A stretch of 25,377 bases of DNA from QHCA01 sp038237645 (GCA_038237645.1 JBBRYN010000053.1:1-25377), one strand, 5' to 3'; shown: positions 7,487-15,690, counted from the first letter of the stretch. A program made the numbers and translations. The notes: generated by a model not told the origin, from the sequence alone.

Positions 7487-7821
7487 GCCTCGGCCGCCCG
7501 CGGTGATCTGCGCCGCAGCGCCCGATCGGCCTGCTCGGCGTTGCCGCGCATCCGCTCGACCTCGAGGCGCAGCATCACGGCGCCGGGCTCGGTCAGGTCG
7601 TAGTAGCGTCGCAGCCGGCCGCCGATGACCTCCTCACCGGCCACCGCTGCCAGCCCCTCGTCACGCAACCGGTCCAGGACGGCATAGAGGGTCCCCGGTC
7701 GCAAGGTGACGCGGCCCTCGGACATCGACTCCACCGCGGCGAGTAATGCGTAGCCATGGGCACGTCCCCTGGCGAGTGCGGCCAGCACCAGGAATGTCGG
7801 CTCGCGGAGTTCGCTGGTCAC
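7483..7821 (-). CDS. PadR-family transcriptional regulator
   Basis: The GTG at 7821 begins VTSELREPTFLVLAALARGR, the usual PadR opening. It is followed by AHGYALLAAVESMSEGRVTL and the recognition helix RPGTLYAVLDRLRDEGLAAV. The wing is GRLRRYYDLTEPG, and a C-terminal dimerisation helix rich in Arg and Glu ends the 112-residue protein. A GGAG lies 10 bases before the GTG. The open frame extends to 7857, but the extra residues lack PadR similarity. It overlaps the downstream remnant by four bases, the standard PadR-operon arrangement. It probably represses its own operon; the effector is unknown. Confidence 0.88.
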   Translation of the reverse strand: MTSELREPTFLVLAALARGRAHGYALLAAVESMSEGRVTLRPGTLYAVLDRLRDEGLAAVAGEEVIGGRLRRYYDLTEPGAVMLRLEVERMRGNAEQADRALRRRSPRAAEA

Positions 7822-7912
7822 ACCGGCAGCATACTCCGGTAGCCAGACTATGTGCATCGTCCCGATGTTCGCCTCGCGTCGGTCAGCGACCTCCCAGTCT
7901 GGATAACTGTTT

Positions 7913-7941
7913 GTAATTCCCCTGCTACAATTAGTAATTCC
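7913..7941 (+). promoter_or_regulatory. Extended -10 promoter flanked by a 21-bp-spaced direct repeat
   Basis: TACAAT at 7926-7931 is preceded by TGC, making an extended -10 element for the secreted propeller gene that starts at 7967. The octamer GTAATTCC occurs at 7913-7920 and again at 7934-7941. The repeats start 21 bases apart, two helical turns, and flank the -10. This is the only A/T-rich patch in the neighbourhood and lies between the divergent PadR gene and the propeller gene, so it could be a regulator site. Confidence 0.45.
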
Positions 7942-7966
7942 ATTGGTCGAAAATCATGGGAGATCC

Positions 7967-9904
7967 ATGCGCCGATTGTCGCTAGTCACCGGGTCGGCCG
8001 TAGTCAGTCTCACCGCCTTGCTGGTCGCGCCGGCACAGGCCGGCACGGCGCCCGTTTCGGCAACTCCGGTGTCTGCTGGGGTCGGCGCGCCGGCGCCGGC
8101 AACCGGCTGTGCCAAGGGCCCGGTTGCCCGCCACCTGAAGATGTGTGTACGGCAGCCGGGAACGCAGCGGCTGGTCCCCGGCCGACCGGGCTCGAGCCGA
8201 CTGGGCTCCAGCCCTGCGGGTCGAGCGGCCGCGCCGGCTCCGACCGCCGCGCTGGCAGCCGGTCCGAGCGACATGCTCTTCTGGACCCGCTCCTACGCCA
8301 ACGGCGACCCCGGCCTGTCTATCGTGTCGCTGCCGGCGGGAACGTCGAGGCTGGTGCCGACGGACGTCCTCGTCGGCTCCTCCCCGGTCGACTACTACTC
8401 GGCGGCGCCCTCGCCGGATGGCAGGCGGCTGGCCTACCTCCGGCGCGACTACGCGTCGCTGTCCAGCAGTCTCGAGCTGCGCGACCTGGTGACCGGCGGG
8501 ACCGTGGTCCTGGCGACCTATCCGGACACCGCCTCGACGCAGACCTGGCTGTGGTCGCCGGCGTGGGCTCCGACCGGCGACGCCGTGGCCTATGTCGTAC
8601 AGACGATCACGGCAACAAGCTCGACGTTCGCAGCGGTGCGCCGGTCGGTGTTCGGGGGTGCGCCGACGACGATAGCGACCAACGCGATCGCCGTGAGCTG
8701 GGCGCGGTCGGGGACGATCTGCTACACCGAGCTCGACCCGCCCACCGGCACCACCCAGTTGAAGGTGCTGATCGGCACCGCACCGGCGGCGGTGGTCACC
8801 GGCAGCGCCGGTGCCCTCGACACGGCCTGGTCGCCGGACAGTGCCACGATCGCCTTCAGTCGCTTCGACATCAACGCGACCACGGCCGCCACGAGCCTCG
8901 CCACCCTGCCCCCCGCGGGGGGTACGCCGACGGAGTTGGTGCCACCCGATGCCGACAACGAGACGCCGTCCTGGTCGGCGGACGGGCAGTCGGTCTACTT
9001 CACCCGGGATCTGCTGGACAGCGGCGGCAGCCCGAGCCACCTGGCGGAGTTGCACCGCGTCGCTGTCACCGGCGGGCCGTCGGCCGCCGTCTACGGTGCC
9101 GGCACCGACAACCTGTGGGTGTCGGCCAGCGCTACGGCGACCGCCCCGGTGATCCCGCCCGCCGGGATGACCCATGACTTCACCGGCACCGGCAACGCCG
9201 ACCTGCTCGCCCGCGCCGGCGACGGTAGCCTGCGCCTCTACACCGGCACCGGGGGCGGACTCTCGGCGTCGCGGGTCATCGGGATCGGCTGGAACGGGTT
9301 CACCGCGCTGCTCACCCCGGAGGACTGGGACGGCAACGGCTACCCCGACGTCATCGGCCGCACGGCCGCCGGCGATCTGCTGGTCTATTTTTGGAACGGC
9401 AGCGTGTTCACCGGCCACGCCCGGATCGGGATCGGCTGGAACGGCGTGTCCCTGTTGTTCTCGCCGGGGGACTTCACCGGCGACGGCCATCCCGACCTCA
9501 TCGGGCGCGCCCCTGACGGGCTGCTCTACCTCTGGACCGGCAACGGCATCGGTGTGTCCGGTCGGACGGTGATCGGCACCGGGTGGAACGGCATGACCGC
9601 GTTGTTCTCCGGCGGGGACTTCACCGGGGACGGCCGTGCCGACGTGCTGGCCCGCAGCAGCGACGGGCTGCTGCGGCTCTACTACGGGACCGGGGTCGTG
9701 GTGTCGGGCTCGCGGGTGATCGGCACCGGGTGGAACGGGCTGAGCGTGCTGCTCTCACCGGCGGACTGGAACGGCGACGGCCATCCGGACATCATCGGCC
9801 GAACCTCCACCGGCGACCTCTGGGAGTATTCCTGGAACGGCACCAACATCACCGGGCGCATCGGGATCGGCATCGGCTGGAACGGCATGACAGCCCTGCT
9901 CTGA
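7967..9904 (+). CDS. Secreted TolB-like/FG-GAP (VCBS) repeat beta-propeller protein
   Basis: The ATG at 7967 has GGGAGA just upstream and is preferred to a TTG eight codons earlier. The 645-residue product begins with a signal peptide (MRRLSLVTGSAVVSLTALLV, cleavage expected after APAQA). Residues of about 100-390 resemble TolB/WD40-like propeller blades, with AAPSPDGRRLAYLRRD, TAWSPDSATIAFSRFD and PSWSADGQSVYFTRD. From about residue 400 to the end there are five FG-GAP/VCBS-type repeats of about 48 residues. Each has an Asp-rich calcium loop such as DFTGDGHPDLIGR and ends near IGxGWNG. No catalytic domain is visible. It is likely an extracellular, calcium-stabilised binding protein. It stands alone, convergent with the MerR gene. 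Confidence 0.85.
   Translation: MRRLSLVTGSAVVSLTALLVAPAQAGTAPVSATPVSAGVGAPAPATGCAKGPVARHLKMCVRQPGTQRLVPGRPGSSRLGSSPAGRAAAPAPTAALAAGPSDMLFWTRSYANGDPGLSIVSLPAGTSRLVPTDVLVGSSPVDYYSAAPSPDGRRLAYLRRDYASLSSSLELRDLVTGGTVVLATYPDTASTQTWLWSPAWAPTGDAVAYVVQTITATSSTFAAVRRSVFGGAPTTIATNAIAVSWARSGTICYTELDPPTGTTQLKVLIGTAPAAVVTGSAGALDTAWSPDSATIAFSRFDINATTAATSLATLPPAGGTPTELVPPDADNETPSWSADGQSVYFTRDLLDSGGSPSHLAELHRVAVTGGPSAAVYGAGTDNLWVSASATATAPVIPPAGMTHDFTGTGNADLLARAGDGSLRLYTGTGGGLSASRVIGIGWNGFTALLTPEDWDGNGYPDVIGRTAAGDLLVYFWNGSVFTGHARIGIGWNGVSLLFSPGDFTGDGHPDLIGRAPDGLLYLWTGNGIGVSGRTVIGTGWNGMTALFSGGDFTGDGRADVLARSSDGLLRLYYGTGVVVSGSRVIGTGWNGLSVLLSPADWNGDGHPDIIGRTSTGDLWEYSWNGTNITGRIGIGIGWNGMTALL
9172..9900 (+). repeat. 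Five tandem FG-GAP coding repeats (about 145 bp each)
   Basis: This is the 3' part of the propeller gene. Each unit carries an Asp-rich loop (DFTGTGNADLLAR, DWDGNGYPDVIGR, DFTGDGHPDLIGR, DFTGDGRADVLAR, DWNGDGHPDIIGR) and then an IGxGWNG block. The loops alternate between DFTGxG and DWxGxG forms, which suggests duplication of a two-unit block. Confidence 0.7.
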
Positions 9905-9974
9905 AGTCGCGCCTTTCCCGATCCGGGGAGAGTTGGTCCGGCTCGGATCAAGCAAGGCCGGCCGAAGCGGCGGC

Positions 9975-10382
9975 TCAGCTGCTCCAGAGTTGGCCGGCGG
10001 TGCCTCGGCTGAGGGAGTCCTCGTAGACCTTGACCTTGTAGTCGATCAGGTCCAGGCACTCGGTGAGCTCGCGGAGTTGCGCGGTCACGCGTTCGCGGTG
10101 GAGGCGCAGCAGGGCGAGCCGGTCCGGCTCGTTGCCCGATCCCTGCCCGACCAGGTCTGCGTAGTGGCGGATCGCGGCCAGCGGCATGCCGGAGGCGCGC
10201 AGCCGGGTGCAGATGTCGAGCCACTCCATGTCTCGTTCGGTGTAGATCCGGTGCCCGCGCTGCCCGCGGTGGACCGGGTGGGCGAGGATGCCGGCGCGCT
10301 CGTAGAAGCGCAGTGCGTGCACGCTCAGACCGGTGCGCTCGGCGACTTGGCCGATGCTCAGACCCGCCGCGACCTCGGACAT
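9975..10382 (-). CDS. MerR-family transcriptional regulator
   Basis: This is a 135-residue protein from the ATG at 10382. The winged-helix N-terminus is diagnostic: LSIGQVAERTGLSVHALRFY, then ERAGILAHPVHRGQRGHRIY. It is followed by DMEWLDICTRLRASGMPLAA and a C-terminal dimerisation coiled coil (LLRLHRERVTAQLRELTECL). No Cys cluster for metal binding is present, so a small-molecule or redox-insensitive effector is more likely. The open frame extends to 10436 over the operator, but ATG 10382 matches the family start. A TACCCT -10-like hexamer ends six bases before that ATG, so the mRNA may be leaderless. It diverges from the SDR gene, its probable target. Confidence 0.88.
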   Translation of the reverse strand: MSEVAAGLSIGQVAERTGLSVHALRFYERAGILAHPVHRGQRGHRIYTERDMEWLDICTRLRASGMPLAAIRHYADLVGQGSGNEPDRLALLRLHRERVTAQLRELTECLDLIDYKVKVYEDSLSRGTAGQLWSS

Positions 10383-10398
10383 CCCACCAGGGTAGAGC

Positions 10399-10429
10399 TT
10401 GACCTGGAGCATGCTCGAGGTCATACGGT
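10399..10429 (+). promoter_or_regulatory. MerR-type promoter/operator for the SDR gene
   Basis: TTGACC (10399-10404) and TACGGT (10424-10429) form a -35/-10 pair with 19-base spacing, the over-long spacer that MerR activators act on. A 24-bp near-perfect dyad (10400-10423) fills the spacer: left arm TGACCTGGAGCA, right arm TGCTCGAGGTCA, with one mismatched pair. The -10 ends six bases before the SDR ATG, so transcription should begin at or next to the start codon. Confidence 0.75.
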
Positions 10430-10435
10430 GCGCCA

Positions 10436-11305
10436 ATGGCTGATGTGACGGAAGGGCGAGGAAGGGTGTGGTTTGTGACCGGGGCTTCGCGGGGCCTGGG
10501 CGCCGCGATCGTCCGGGAGGCGCGAGGCCGCGGTCATCGGGTAACCGCCACCGCGCGGGACGCCGAGGCCGCCCGCCGCGCCCTGCCGGACGCGTCCGAC
10601 TCGTTGTTGTTGGTGGCGGCGGACGTCACCGACGAGCGGCAGGTCCGCGCCGCGGTCGACGCGACGATGGCGCGCTTCGGCCGGATCGACGTCCTGGTCA
10701 ACAACGCCGGTCGTGGCCTGCTCTCGGCCGTCGAGGAGGCATCCGACCAGGCGGCACGTGCGGTGTTCGACACCAACGTCTTCGGCGTCCTGACAACCCA
10801 ACGGGCGGTGCTGCCCGTCCTGCGCGTCCAGCGGTGCGGCCACGTGATCAACATGAGCTCGGTGGGCGGCTTCACGACTTCCCCCGGATGGGGCCTGTAC
10901 GCGGCGACGAAGTTCGCCCTGGAGGGGATGTCCGAAGCCCTGCATGCCGAGCTTGCTCCGCTGGGCATCCGGGTGACCATCGTCCAACCCGGCGGATTCC
11001 GTACCGACTTCCTCGACAACTCGAGCCTGCACACCGAGCCGAAGACCATCACCGACTACGACCCGACCGCCGGTGCCACCCGCGATCTCGCGGCGGTGTT
11101 CAACCACACCCAACGCGGCGATCCGGTCAAGGCGGCGGCAGCGATCGCCGACCTGGCCGAGGCCGCCGACCCGCCGCTGCGCCTGCAACTCGGCGGCGAC
11201 TGCGTGGCCCGGGTGGAGGCCAAGCTCGATCAGATGGCCGCCGAACTCGACCGGTGGCGGGCTGTCGCCCTGTCGACCGACCACGCCGACGCGCACTCGC
11301 CCTAG
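10436..11305 (+). CDS. Short-chain dehydrogenase/reductase
   Basis: This is a 289-residue classical SDR. The cofactor motif TGASRGLG is at residues 15-22, followed by a Rossmann fold with Arg41 in a position that often favours NADP(H). The structural NNAG is at 89-92. The catalytic set is Asn114, Ser142, Tyr155 and Lys159 (in YAATK). The PGG motif after the active site is in VQPGGFRTDF. The start codon is fixed by the MerR promoter and appears leaderless, since there is no Shine-Dalgarno sequence. The GNAT gene follows after only three bases, so the two form one operon under MerR control. The substrate is unknown. Confidence 0.9.
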   Translation: MADVTEGRGRVWFVTGASRGLGAAIVREARGRGHRVTATARDAEAARRALPDASDSLLLVAADVTDERQVRAAVDATMARFGRIDVLVNNAGRGLLSAVEEASDQAARAVFDTNVFGVLTTQRAVLPVLRVQRCGHVINMSSVGGFTTSPGWGLYAATKFALEGMSEALHAELAPLGIRVTIVQPGGFRTDFLDNSSLHTEPKTITDYDPTAGATRDLAAVFNHTQRGDPVKAAAAIADLAEAADPPLRLQLGGDCVARVEAKLDQMAAELDRWRAVALSTDHADAHSP

Positions 11306-11308
11306 AGT

Positions 11309-11743
11309 GTGCCGGTGATCGACATCGGCGGGCTCGACTCCGCTGACCGGGCTGAGTGGGAGGACCTCTTCCGCGGCTACATCGACTTCTACCAGCGCAC
11401 CGAGCCGCAGGCGATGTACGACCGGGCCTGGAATGAGTTCCAGGCCGACACCCGGATGCACGCGCTCGGTGCCAAGCTCGACGGGCGGCTGGTCGGCATA
11501 GTGCACTTCCTCGTGCACGCCAGCACGACCTCGGCGGACGTGTGCTATCTGCAAGACCTGTTCACCGCGCCGGACGTGCGCGGCCGTGGCGTGGCTCGGG
11601 CGCTGATCGAGGCGGTCGCCGGCTGGGCGCGGGGCCAGGGCTGCGACCGGGTCTACTGGTCGACCCAGGAGTCCAACACCACTGCCCGCAGGCTCTACGA
11701 CCGGGTCGCGGAGAACCGCGGCTTCATCCTCTACCGGATGTAA
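11309..11743 (+). CDS. GNAT-family N-acetyltransferase
   Basis: This is a 144-residue protein. The acetyl-CoA binding motif is LFTAPDVRGRGVARALIEAV, with the R/QxxGxG/A signature as RGRGVA. It is followed by WARGQGCDRVYWSTQESNTT and the terminal ARRLYDRVAENRGFILYRM. GTG 11309 lies three bases after the SDR stop; a GTG two codons later is equally possible. It resembles GNAT proteins acting on small molecules rather than RimI-type ribosomal enzymes. It is probably co-transcribed with the SDR gene. Confidence 0.87.
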   Translation: MPVIDIGGLDSADRAEWEDLFRGYIDFYQRTEPQAMYDRAWNEFQADTRMHALGAKLDGRLVGIVHFLVHASTTSADVCYLQDLFTAPDVRGRGVARALIEAVAGWARGQGCDRVYWSTQESNTTARRLYDRVAENRGFILYRM

Positions 11744-11778
11744 CCCTGACCCGGCCACCGACTCGCAGTTTGTCCGAA

Positions 11779-11808
11779 TTGTCGTGAGCGCCGGGTCCCT
11801 GCTATACA
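11779..11808 (+). promoter_or_regulatory. Promoter of the lipoprotein gene
   Basis: TTGTCG (11779-11784) and TATACA (11803-11808) are spaced by 18 bases and fit a housekeeping sigma promoter. The start would be near 11815, about 35 bases before the ATG at 11850, with the RBS GAGGAG at 11835-11840. Confidence 0.6.
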
Positions 11809-11849
11809 GACCGGGCCGCTGGGGCGATGACCGTGAGGAGAGTCAGTTG

Positions 11850-12164
11850 ATGCGTTCAGGTGCTGCCGGCCGGGCTGTCGCGATGGGCGCCGTTGCCCTG
11901 GCCGCGACATTCGGCATGACGGCGTGCGGTTCGGCCGGTCCAACCACCAGCAAGGCTGACGTCGTGGCCAAGCTCAAGACGGAGAAGGACACCAAGGGCC
12001 TCCCGGACAAGGCCGTCAACTGCCTCGCCGACGTCCTGATCAAGCACGGCAACAAGAGTGACGTCCGGAAGTACGTCGACGGCAAGAAGAAGATCGACGA
12101 CATCCGGCAGACCAGCGGCACCAACAAGGGCATCCAGAAGGAGCTGGAGACCTGCGTCAAGTAG
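11850..12164 (+). CDS. Small secreted lipoprotein, function unknown
   Basis: The ATG at 11850 follows GAGGAG (11835-11840). The 104-residue product has a signal peptide (MRSGAAGRAVAMGAVALAAT) ending in a lipobox, FGMTAC, so it is probably lipid-anchored on the outer face of the membrane. The mature part is Lys- and Asp-rich and mostly helical (VAKLKTEKDTKGLPDKAVNC, then KSDVRKYVDGKKKIDDIRQT). It contains two further cysteines, in VNCLAD and LETCVK, that could form a disulfide. No family was recognised. It has its own promoter and lies 60 bases before the ABC operon, so co-transcription is possible. Confidence 0.8.
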   Translation: MRSGAAGRAVAMGAVALAATFGMTACGSAGPTTSKADVVAKLKTEKDTKGLPDKAVNCLADVLIKHGNKSDVRKYVDGKKKIDDIRQTSGTNKGIQKELETCVK

Positions 12165-12226
12165 CGACAGGGCATCGCCCGGTCTGGCGCGGCGCACCCG
12201 CAGGCGACGGTCGGCTCGTTACGGTG

Positions 12227-13174
12227 ATGGACGTGTCCGAGTCAGTGATCACGGTCGAGTCGCTCACCAAGCGATTCTCCCGGGTGACCGCGCTGGACGA
12301 CCTCACCGTCGACGTGCCTGCGGGCGTCGTCGGACTCGTCGGTGCCAACGGCGCCGGCAAGTCGACGCTGATCAAGATCCTGCTCGGCCTCCTGCCGGCC
12401 ACCTCCGGGCGGGCGAGCGTGCTCGGCCTCGATGTCGCGACCGAGGGCAACCGCATCCGCGAGCAGGTCGGCTACATGCCGGAGCACGACGTGCTGCCGC
12501 CGGACGTGTCGGCCACCGAACTGATCGTCTCCCTGGGCCGGCTCTCCGGGCTGCCCAAGACCGCCGCCCGGGAGCGGACCGCCGACATCCTGCGTCATGT
12601 CGGGCTCTACGAGGAGCGCTACCGGCCGATCGGCGGCTACTCGACCGGGATGAAGCAGCGGGTCAAGCTCGGGCAGGCCCTCGTCCACGATCCCCGGCTG
12701 GTGTTCCTCGACGAGCCAACCAACGGCCTCGACCCGGCCGGGCGCAACGACATGCTGGCGCTGATCCAGCGGATCGGCGCCGAGTTCGGCACCGCCGTCC
12801 TCGTCACCTCGCACCTGCTCGGTGAACTCGAGCGGATCGCCGACCACGTGGTGGTGATCGACGGCGGGCGGCTGATGCACTCCTCCTCGACGGCACAGGT
12901 GACCGGCACGCGGGAGTTGCTGCTGGTCGAGGTGACCGAGCAGGCGCCGGCACTGGCCGCGGCGCTGACTGCGGCGGGTGCCGTCGCCGTGCTGCGCGGT
13001 CGGATGGTCGAGGTGGAGATCGGTGCCGACTCGATCTACGACCTGGTGCGCGACCAGGTGGTCGACCTCGGGGTCGGTCTGATCCGGATCGAGCAGCGGC
13101 GGCACCGCATCGCTGAAATCTTCCGGGCGGCCGGCGAGCTGCCGGGGAGCAAGGACGAGGCTCATGCCGGATAG
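12227..13174 (+). CDS. ABC transporter ATP-binding protein (first of two)
   Basis: This is a 315-residue ATPase. The Walker A is GANGAGKST near residue 40, the signature is a YSTGMKQR variant, Walker B is LVFLDEPTNGLD and the H-loop is TSHLLGE. A C-terminal extension of about 80 residues is typical of drug- or lantibiotic-export and NosF/GldA-like ATPases. ATG 12227 is taken as the start. GTG 12224 and GTG 12233 are alternatives, and a TACGGT at 12220-12225 would suit a leaderless GTG 12233. It is the first of four overlapping genes and ends inside the start of the permease gene (11-bp overlap). It acts at the inner face of the membrane. Confidence 0.92.
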   Translation: MDVSESVITVESLTKRFSRVTALDDLTVDVPAGVVGLVGANGAGKSTLIKILLGLLPATSGRASVLGLDVATEGNRIREQVGYMPEHDVLPPDVSATELIVSLGRLSGLPKTAARERTADILRHVGLYEERYRPIGGYSTGMKQRVKLGQALVHDPRLVFLDEPTNGLDPAGRNDMLALIQRIGAEFGTAVLVTSHLLGELERIADHVVVIDGGRLMHSSSTAQVTGTRELLLVEVTEQAPALAAALTAAGAVAVLRGRMVEVEIGADSIYDLVRDQVVDLGVGLIRIEQRRHRIAEIFRAAGELPGSKDEAHAG

Positions 13175-14066
13175 CCCGCCGCCGGTGCCCGCCGGCCCGG
13201 GAGTCATTCATGACATCGGCTACCGGCACTACGACGGCCCGCGGCTCGGCCGGGCGGCGATCGTCGGATCGATGTTCTGGCAGAGCCTGCGGGGTGCCTA
13301 CGGGCTCGGGCGCACCGCCAAGTCCAAGATCATGCCGATCATGCTGCTCGTCGTCATGTGCATCCCGGCGCTGATCATCGCCGCGGTGGTCAACGGCCTG
13401 CACCTCAAGTCGCTCCCGTTGCCGTACACGCGTTACGCGATGGTCCTCCAGGCGGTCATCGCCATCTTAGTCGCGGCGCAGTCGCCGCAGATGGTGTCGC
13501 GCGACCTGCGATTCCGGCTCACCTCGCTCTACTTCTCCCGGCCGCTGCGCCGGCACGACTACGTGCTGGCCAAGTACGCCGCGATGGTCTGCGCCTTGCT
13601 GGTGCTGCTCCTCGCTCCGCTGGTGATCCTGTACGGCGGCGCGGTGCTGGCCGAGCTTCCGCTCGGGGGGGAGACCTGGCGCTTCCTGCGCGGCGTCGCC
13701 GGTGCCGTCGTGTTCGCGCTGGTGCTGGCCGGCATCGGGCTGCTCATCGCCGCCTTCACCCCGCGCCGGGGGATAGGCGTCGCAGCGGTCATCGCGGTGC
13801 TCCTGGTCACCTACTCCGCAGTCACCGTCGTGCAGGGCATCGCGGTGGATCAGCAGAAGATGATGCTGGCCGGCTACGCGGGAGTGTTCTCGCCGTTCAC
13901 GCTGGTCGACGGGGTGCAGGTGTGGCTGCTGCACGCCAGTCCGTCCACCGCCGCGGGTCCGCCCGGGACCACCGGCGGGCTGGTCTTCCTCGCCGTCACC
14001 GTCGCGCTGGCGGCCGGCTCGTTCGGGCTGCTCGTCCTGCGCTACCGCAAGGTGTCGATCTCGTGA
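13164..14066 (+). CDS. ABC transporter permease (first of two)
   Basis: This is a 300-residue membrane protein. A Pro-rich start leads into DIGYRHYDGPRLGR, a conserved opening in ABC-2-type permeases of actinobacteria. About six membrane helices follow (for example IMPIMLLVVMCIPALIIAAV and VCALLVLLLAPLVILYGGAV). The motif SRDLRFRLTSLYFSRPLRRH marks the first cytoplasmic loop. The gene overlaps the upstream ATPase by 11 bases and the downstream ATPase by four (GTGA), so the four genes are translated in series. Confidence 0.9.
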   Translation: MPDSPPPVPAGPGVIHDIGYRHYDGPRLGRAAIVGSMFWQSLRGAYGLGRTAKSKIMPIMLLVVMCIPALIIAAVVNGLHLKSLPLPYTRYAMVLQAVIAILVAAQSPQMVSRDLRFRLTSLYFSRPLRRHDYVLAKYAAMVCALLVLLLAPLVILYGGAVLAELPLGGETWRFLRGVAGAVVFALVLAGIGLLIAAFTPRRGIGVAAVIAVLLVTYSAVTVVQGIAVDQQKMMLAGYAGVFSPFTLVDGVQVWLLHASPSTAAGPPGTTGGLVFLAVTVALAAGSFGLLVLRYRKVSIS

Positions 14067-14980
14067 GCACGCTGGCCCTCGACCAGGTCTCGCGGTGGTT
14101 CGGCAACGTGGTGGCGGTCAACGGCATCACGATGACGATCGGGCCGGGTGTGACGGGGCTGCTCGGCCCCAACGGCGCCGGCAAATCGACGCTGATCCAC
14201 CTGATGGGTGGCTTCCTGCCACCTTCGGCCGGCACGGTGACCCTCGACGGCCGGCCGGTCTGGCAGAACGAGTCGATCTACCGGGTGATCGGCCTCGTGC
14301 CCGAGCGGGAGGCGATGTACGACTTCCTGACCGGCTTCGAACTGGTGGTGGCCAACGCGGAGTTGCACGGGCTGCCGGAGCCGGGCGCCGCGGCCCGCCG
14401 CGCACTGGCGACGGTCGAGATGACCGAGGCGGCAGACCGCGCAGTCGCCACGTACTCGAAGGGAATGAAGCAGCGGGTCAAGATGGCCACCGCCGTGGTG
14501 CACGACCCTGCGGTGCTGCTGCTGGACGAGCCCTTCAACGGGATGGACCCGCGGCAGCGGATGCACCTGATGACGCTGATCGACGACATGGGCCGCGAGG
14601 GTCGCACCGTGCTGTTCAGCTCGCACATCCTGGAGGAGGTCGAGCAGATCGCCGGCCGGATCGAGGTCGTCGTCGCGGGCCGGCACGCGGCCTCGGGTGA
14701 CTTCCACGAGATCCGCCGGCTGATGACCGACCGCCCGCACCTGTACCTCCTGCGGTCGAGCGACGACCGGGCGCTCGCGGCCGTGCTCATGGCCGAGGGC
14801 GCGTGCGACGGGGTGCGGCTCGACCCGGCCGGCGGGGGAGTGCACGCCCAGGCGGCGGACTTCACCCGCTTCGCCCGGCTGGTGCCTTCGCTGGCCCGCC
14901 GGGACGGCGTTCGGCTCTACGAGGTCACGCCGGCCGACGAGTCGCTGGAGAGCGTCTTCTCCTACTTGGTGGGTTCGTGA
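14063..14980 (+). CDS. ABC transporter ATP-binding protein (second)
   Basis: This is a 305-residue ATPase starting at the GTG that overlaps the permease stop. The Walker A is GPNGAGKST, the signature is YSKGMKQRV, Walker B is VLLLDEPFNGMDP and the H-loop is FSSHILEE. The C-terminus has an extension ending TPADESLESVFSYLVGS, the usual close of ABC-2 exporter ATPases. It is a diverged paralogue of the first ATPase, sharing GMKQRVK in the signature helix. With the two permeases it suggests either one heteromeric exporter or two half-systems. Confidence 0.92.
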   Translation: MSTLALDQVSRWFGNVVAVNGITMTIGPGVTGLLGPNGAGKSTLIHLMGGFLPPSAGTVTLDGRPVWQNESIYRVIGLVPEREAMYDFLTGFELVVANAELHGLPEPGAAARRALATVEMTEAADRAVATYSKGMKQRVKMATAVVHDPAVLLLDEPFNGMDPRQRMHLMTLIDDMGREGRTVLFSSHILEEVEQIAGRIEVVVAGRHAASGDFHEIRRLMTDRPHLYLLRSSDDRALAAVLMAEGACDGVRLDPAGGGVHAQAADFTRFARLVPSLARRDGVRLYEVTPADESLESVFSYLVGS

Positions 14981-15690
14981 ACTCCACGGTGATCCGGCTC
15001 ACGGCGCGTGGCTTGCTGGGCCGGCGCCGGGCAGCGCTGCTGCTCCTCCTGCCGGCCGTGCTGCTGCTGCTCGCCGTCGTCATCCGGCTGCTGGCCGGGC
15101 CCGACCAGCACCTCACCCGGATCCTGCTCGGGTCGTTCGCCCTCGGCACCCTGGTGCCGTTGCTGGGGCTGATCACCGGCACCGGCGTGCTCGGCCCGGA
15201 GATCGACGACGGGTCGATCGTCTACCTGCTGGCCAAGCCGATCAGCCGCCCGGCGATCGTCCGGTCGAAGCTGCTGGTGGCGTTGCTGGCGGTCACCGCG
15301 TTCGGCGCGCTGCCCACCCTGCTCGCGGGGCTGATCATGTCCGGCGGCGCGGGCTCGCTCGCGATCGGGTACGGCGTCGGGGCGCTGGTCGGCGGAGCCG
15401 CCTACTGCGCGCTGTTCCTGTCGCTGTCGGTGGTGACCCGCCACGCCGTCGTCGTCGGGTTGCTGTACGCGCTCATCTGGGAGAGCGTGCTGGGCGGCTA
15501 CGTCCCGGGGGCGCAGAAGCTCAGCATCCAGCAGTGGGCGCTGTCGATCACCCGCGGGCTGGCCGGACCGGCGGTCAAGTCGGCCGTCGCGCTGCCCGTC
15601 GGCGGCACGCTGCTGGTCGTGCTCTTCGCCGGGGCGACCTGGTATGCCGGCCGCCGGCTGCGCACCCTCGTCCTGACCAGCGACGAGTAG
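14977..15690 (+). CDS. ABC transporter permease (second)
   Basis: This is a 237-residue protein from the GTG at 14977, overlapping the ATPase stop by four bases. About six hydrophobic helices are visible. The conserved ABC-2 loop EIDDGSIVYLLAKPISRPAI lies between helices 2 and 3. It is shorter than the first permease and not closely similar to it. It is the last gene of the operon. No strong terminator follows. Confidence 0.88.
   Translation: MNSTVIRLTARGLLGRRRAALLLLLPAVLLLLAVVIRLLAGPDQHLTRILLGSFALGTLVPLLGLITGTGVLGPEIDDGSIVYLLAKPISRPAIVRSKLLVALLAVTAFGALPTLLAGLIMSGGAGSLAIGYGVGALVGGAAYCALFLSLSVVTRHAVVVGLLYALIWESVLGGYVPGAQKLSIQQWALSITRGLAGPAVKSAVALPVGGTLLVVLFAGATWYAGRRLRTLVLTSDE

Noticed and set aside
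7982..9490. Long open frame (502 codons) on the minus strand opposite the propeller gene
   Set aside because: It is a GC-rich shadow of a clearly coding + strand gene with signal peptide and repeats. The translation is Arg/Gly/Val-rich with no domain.
10421..11758. 445-codon minus-strand frame opposite the SDR and GNAT genes
   Set aside because: It is a shadow frame. The + strand has complete SDR and GNAT catalytic motifs.
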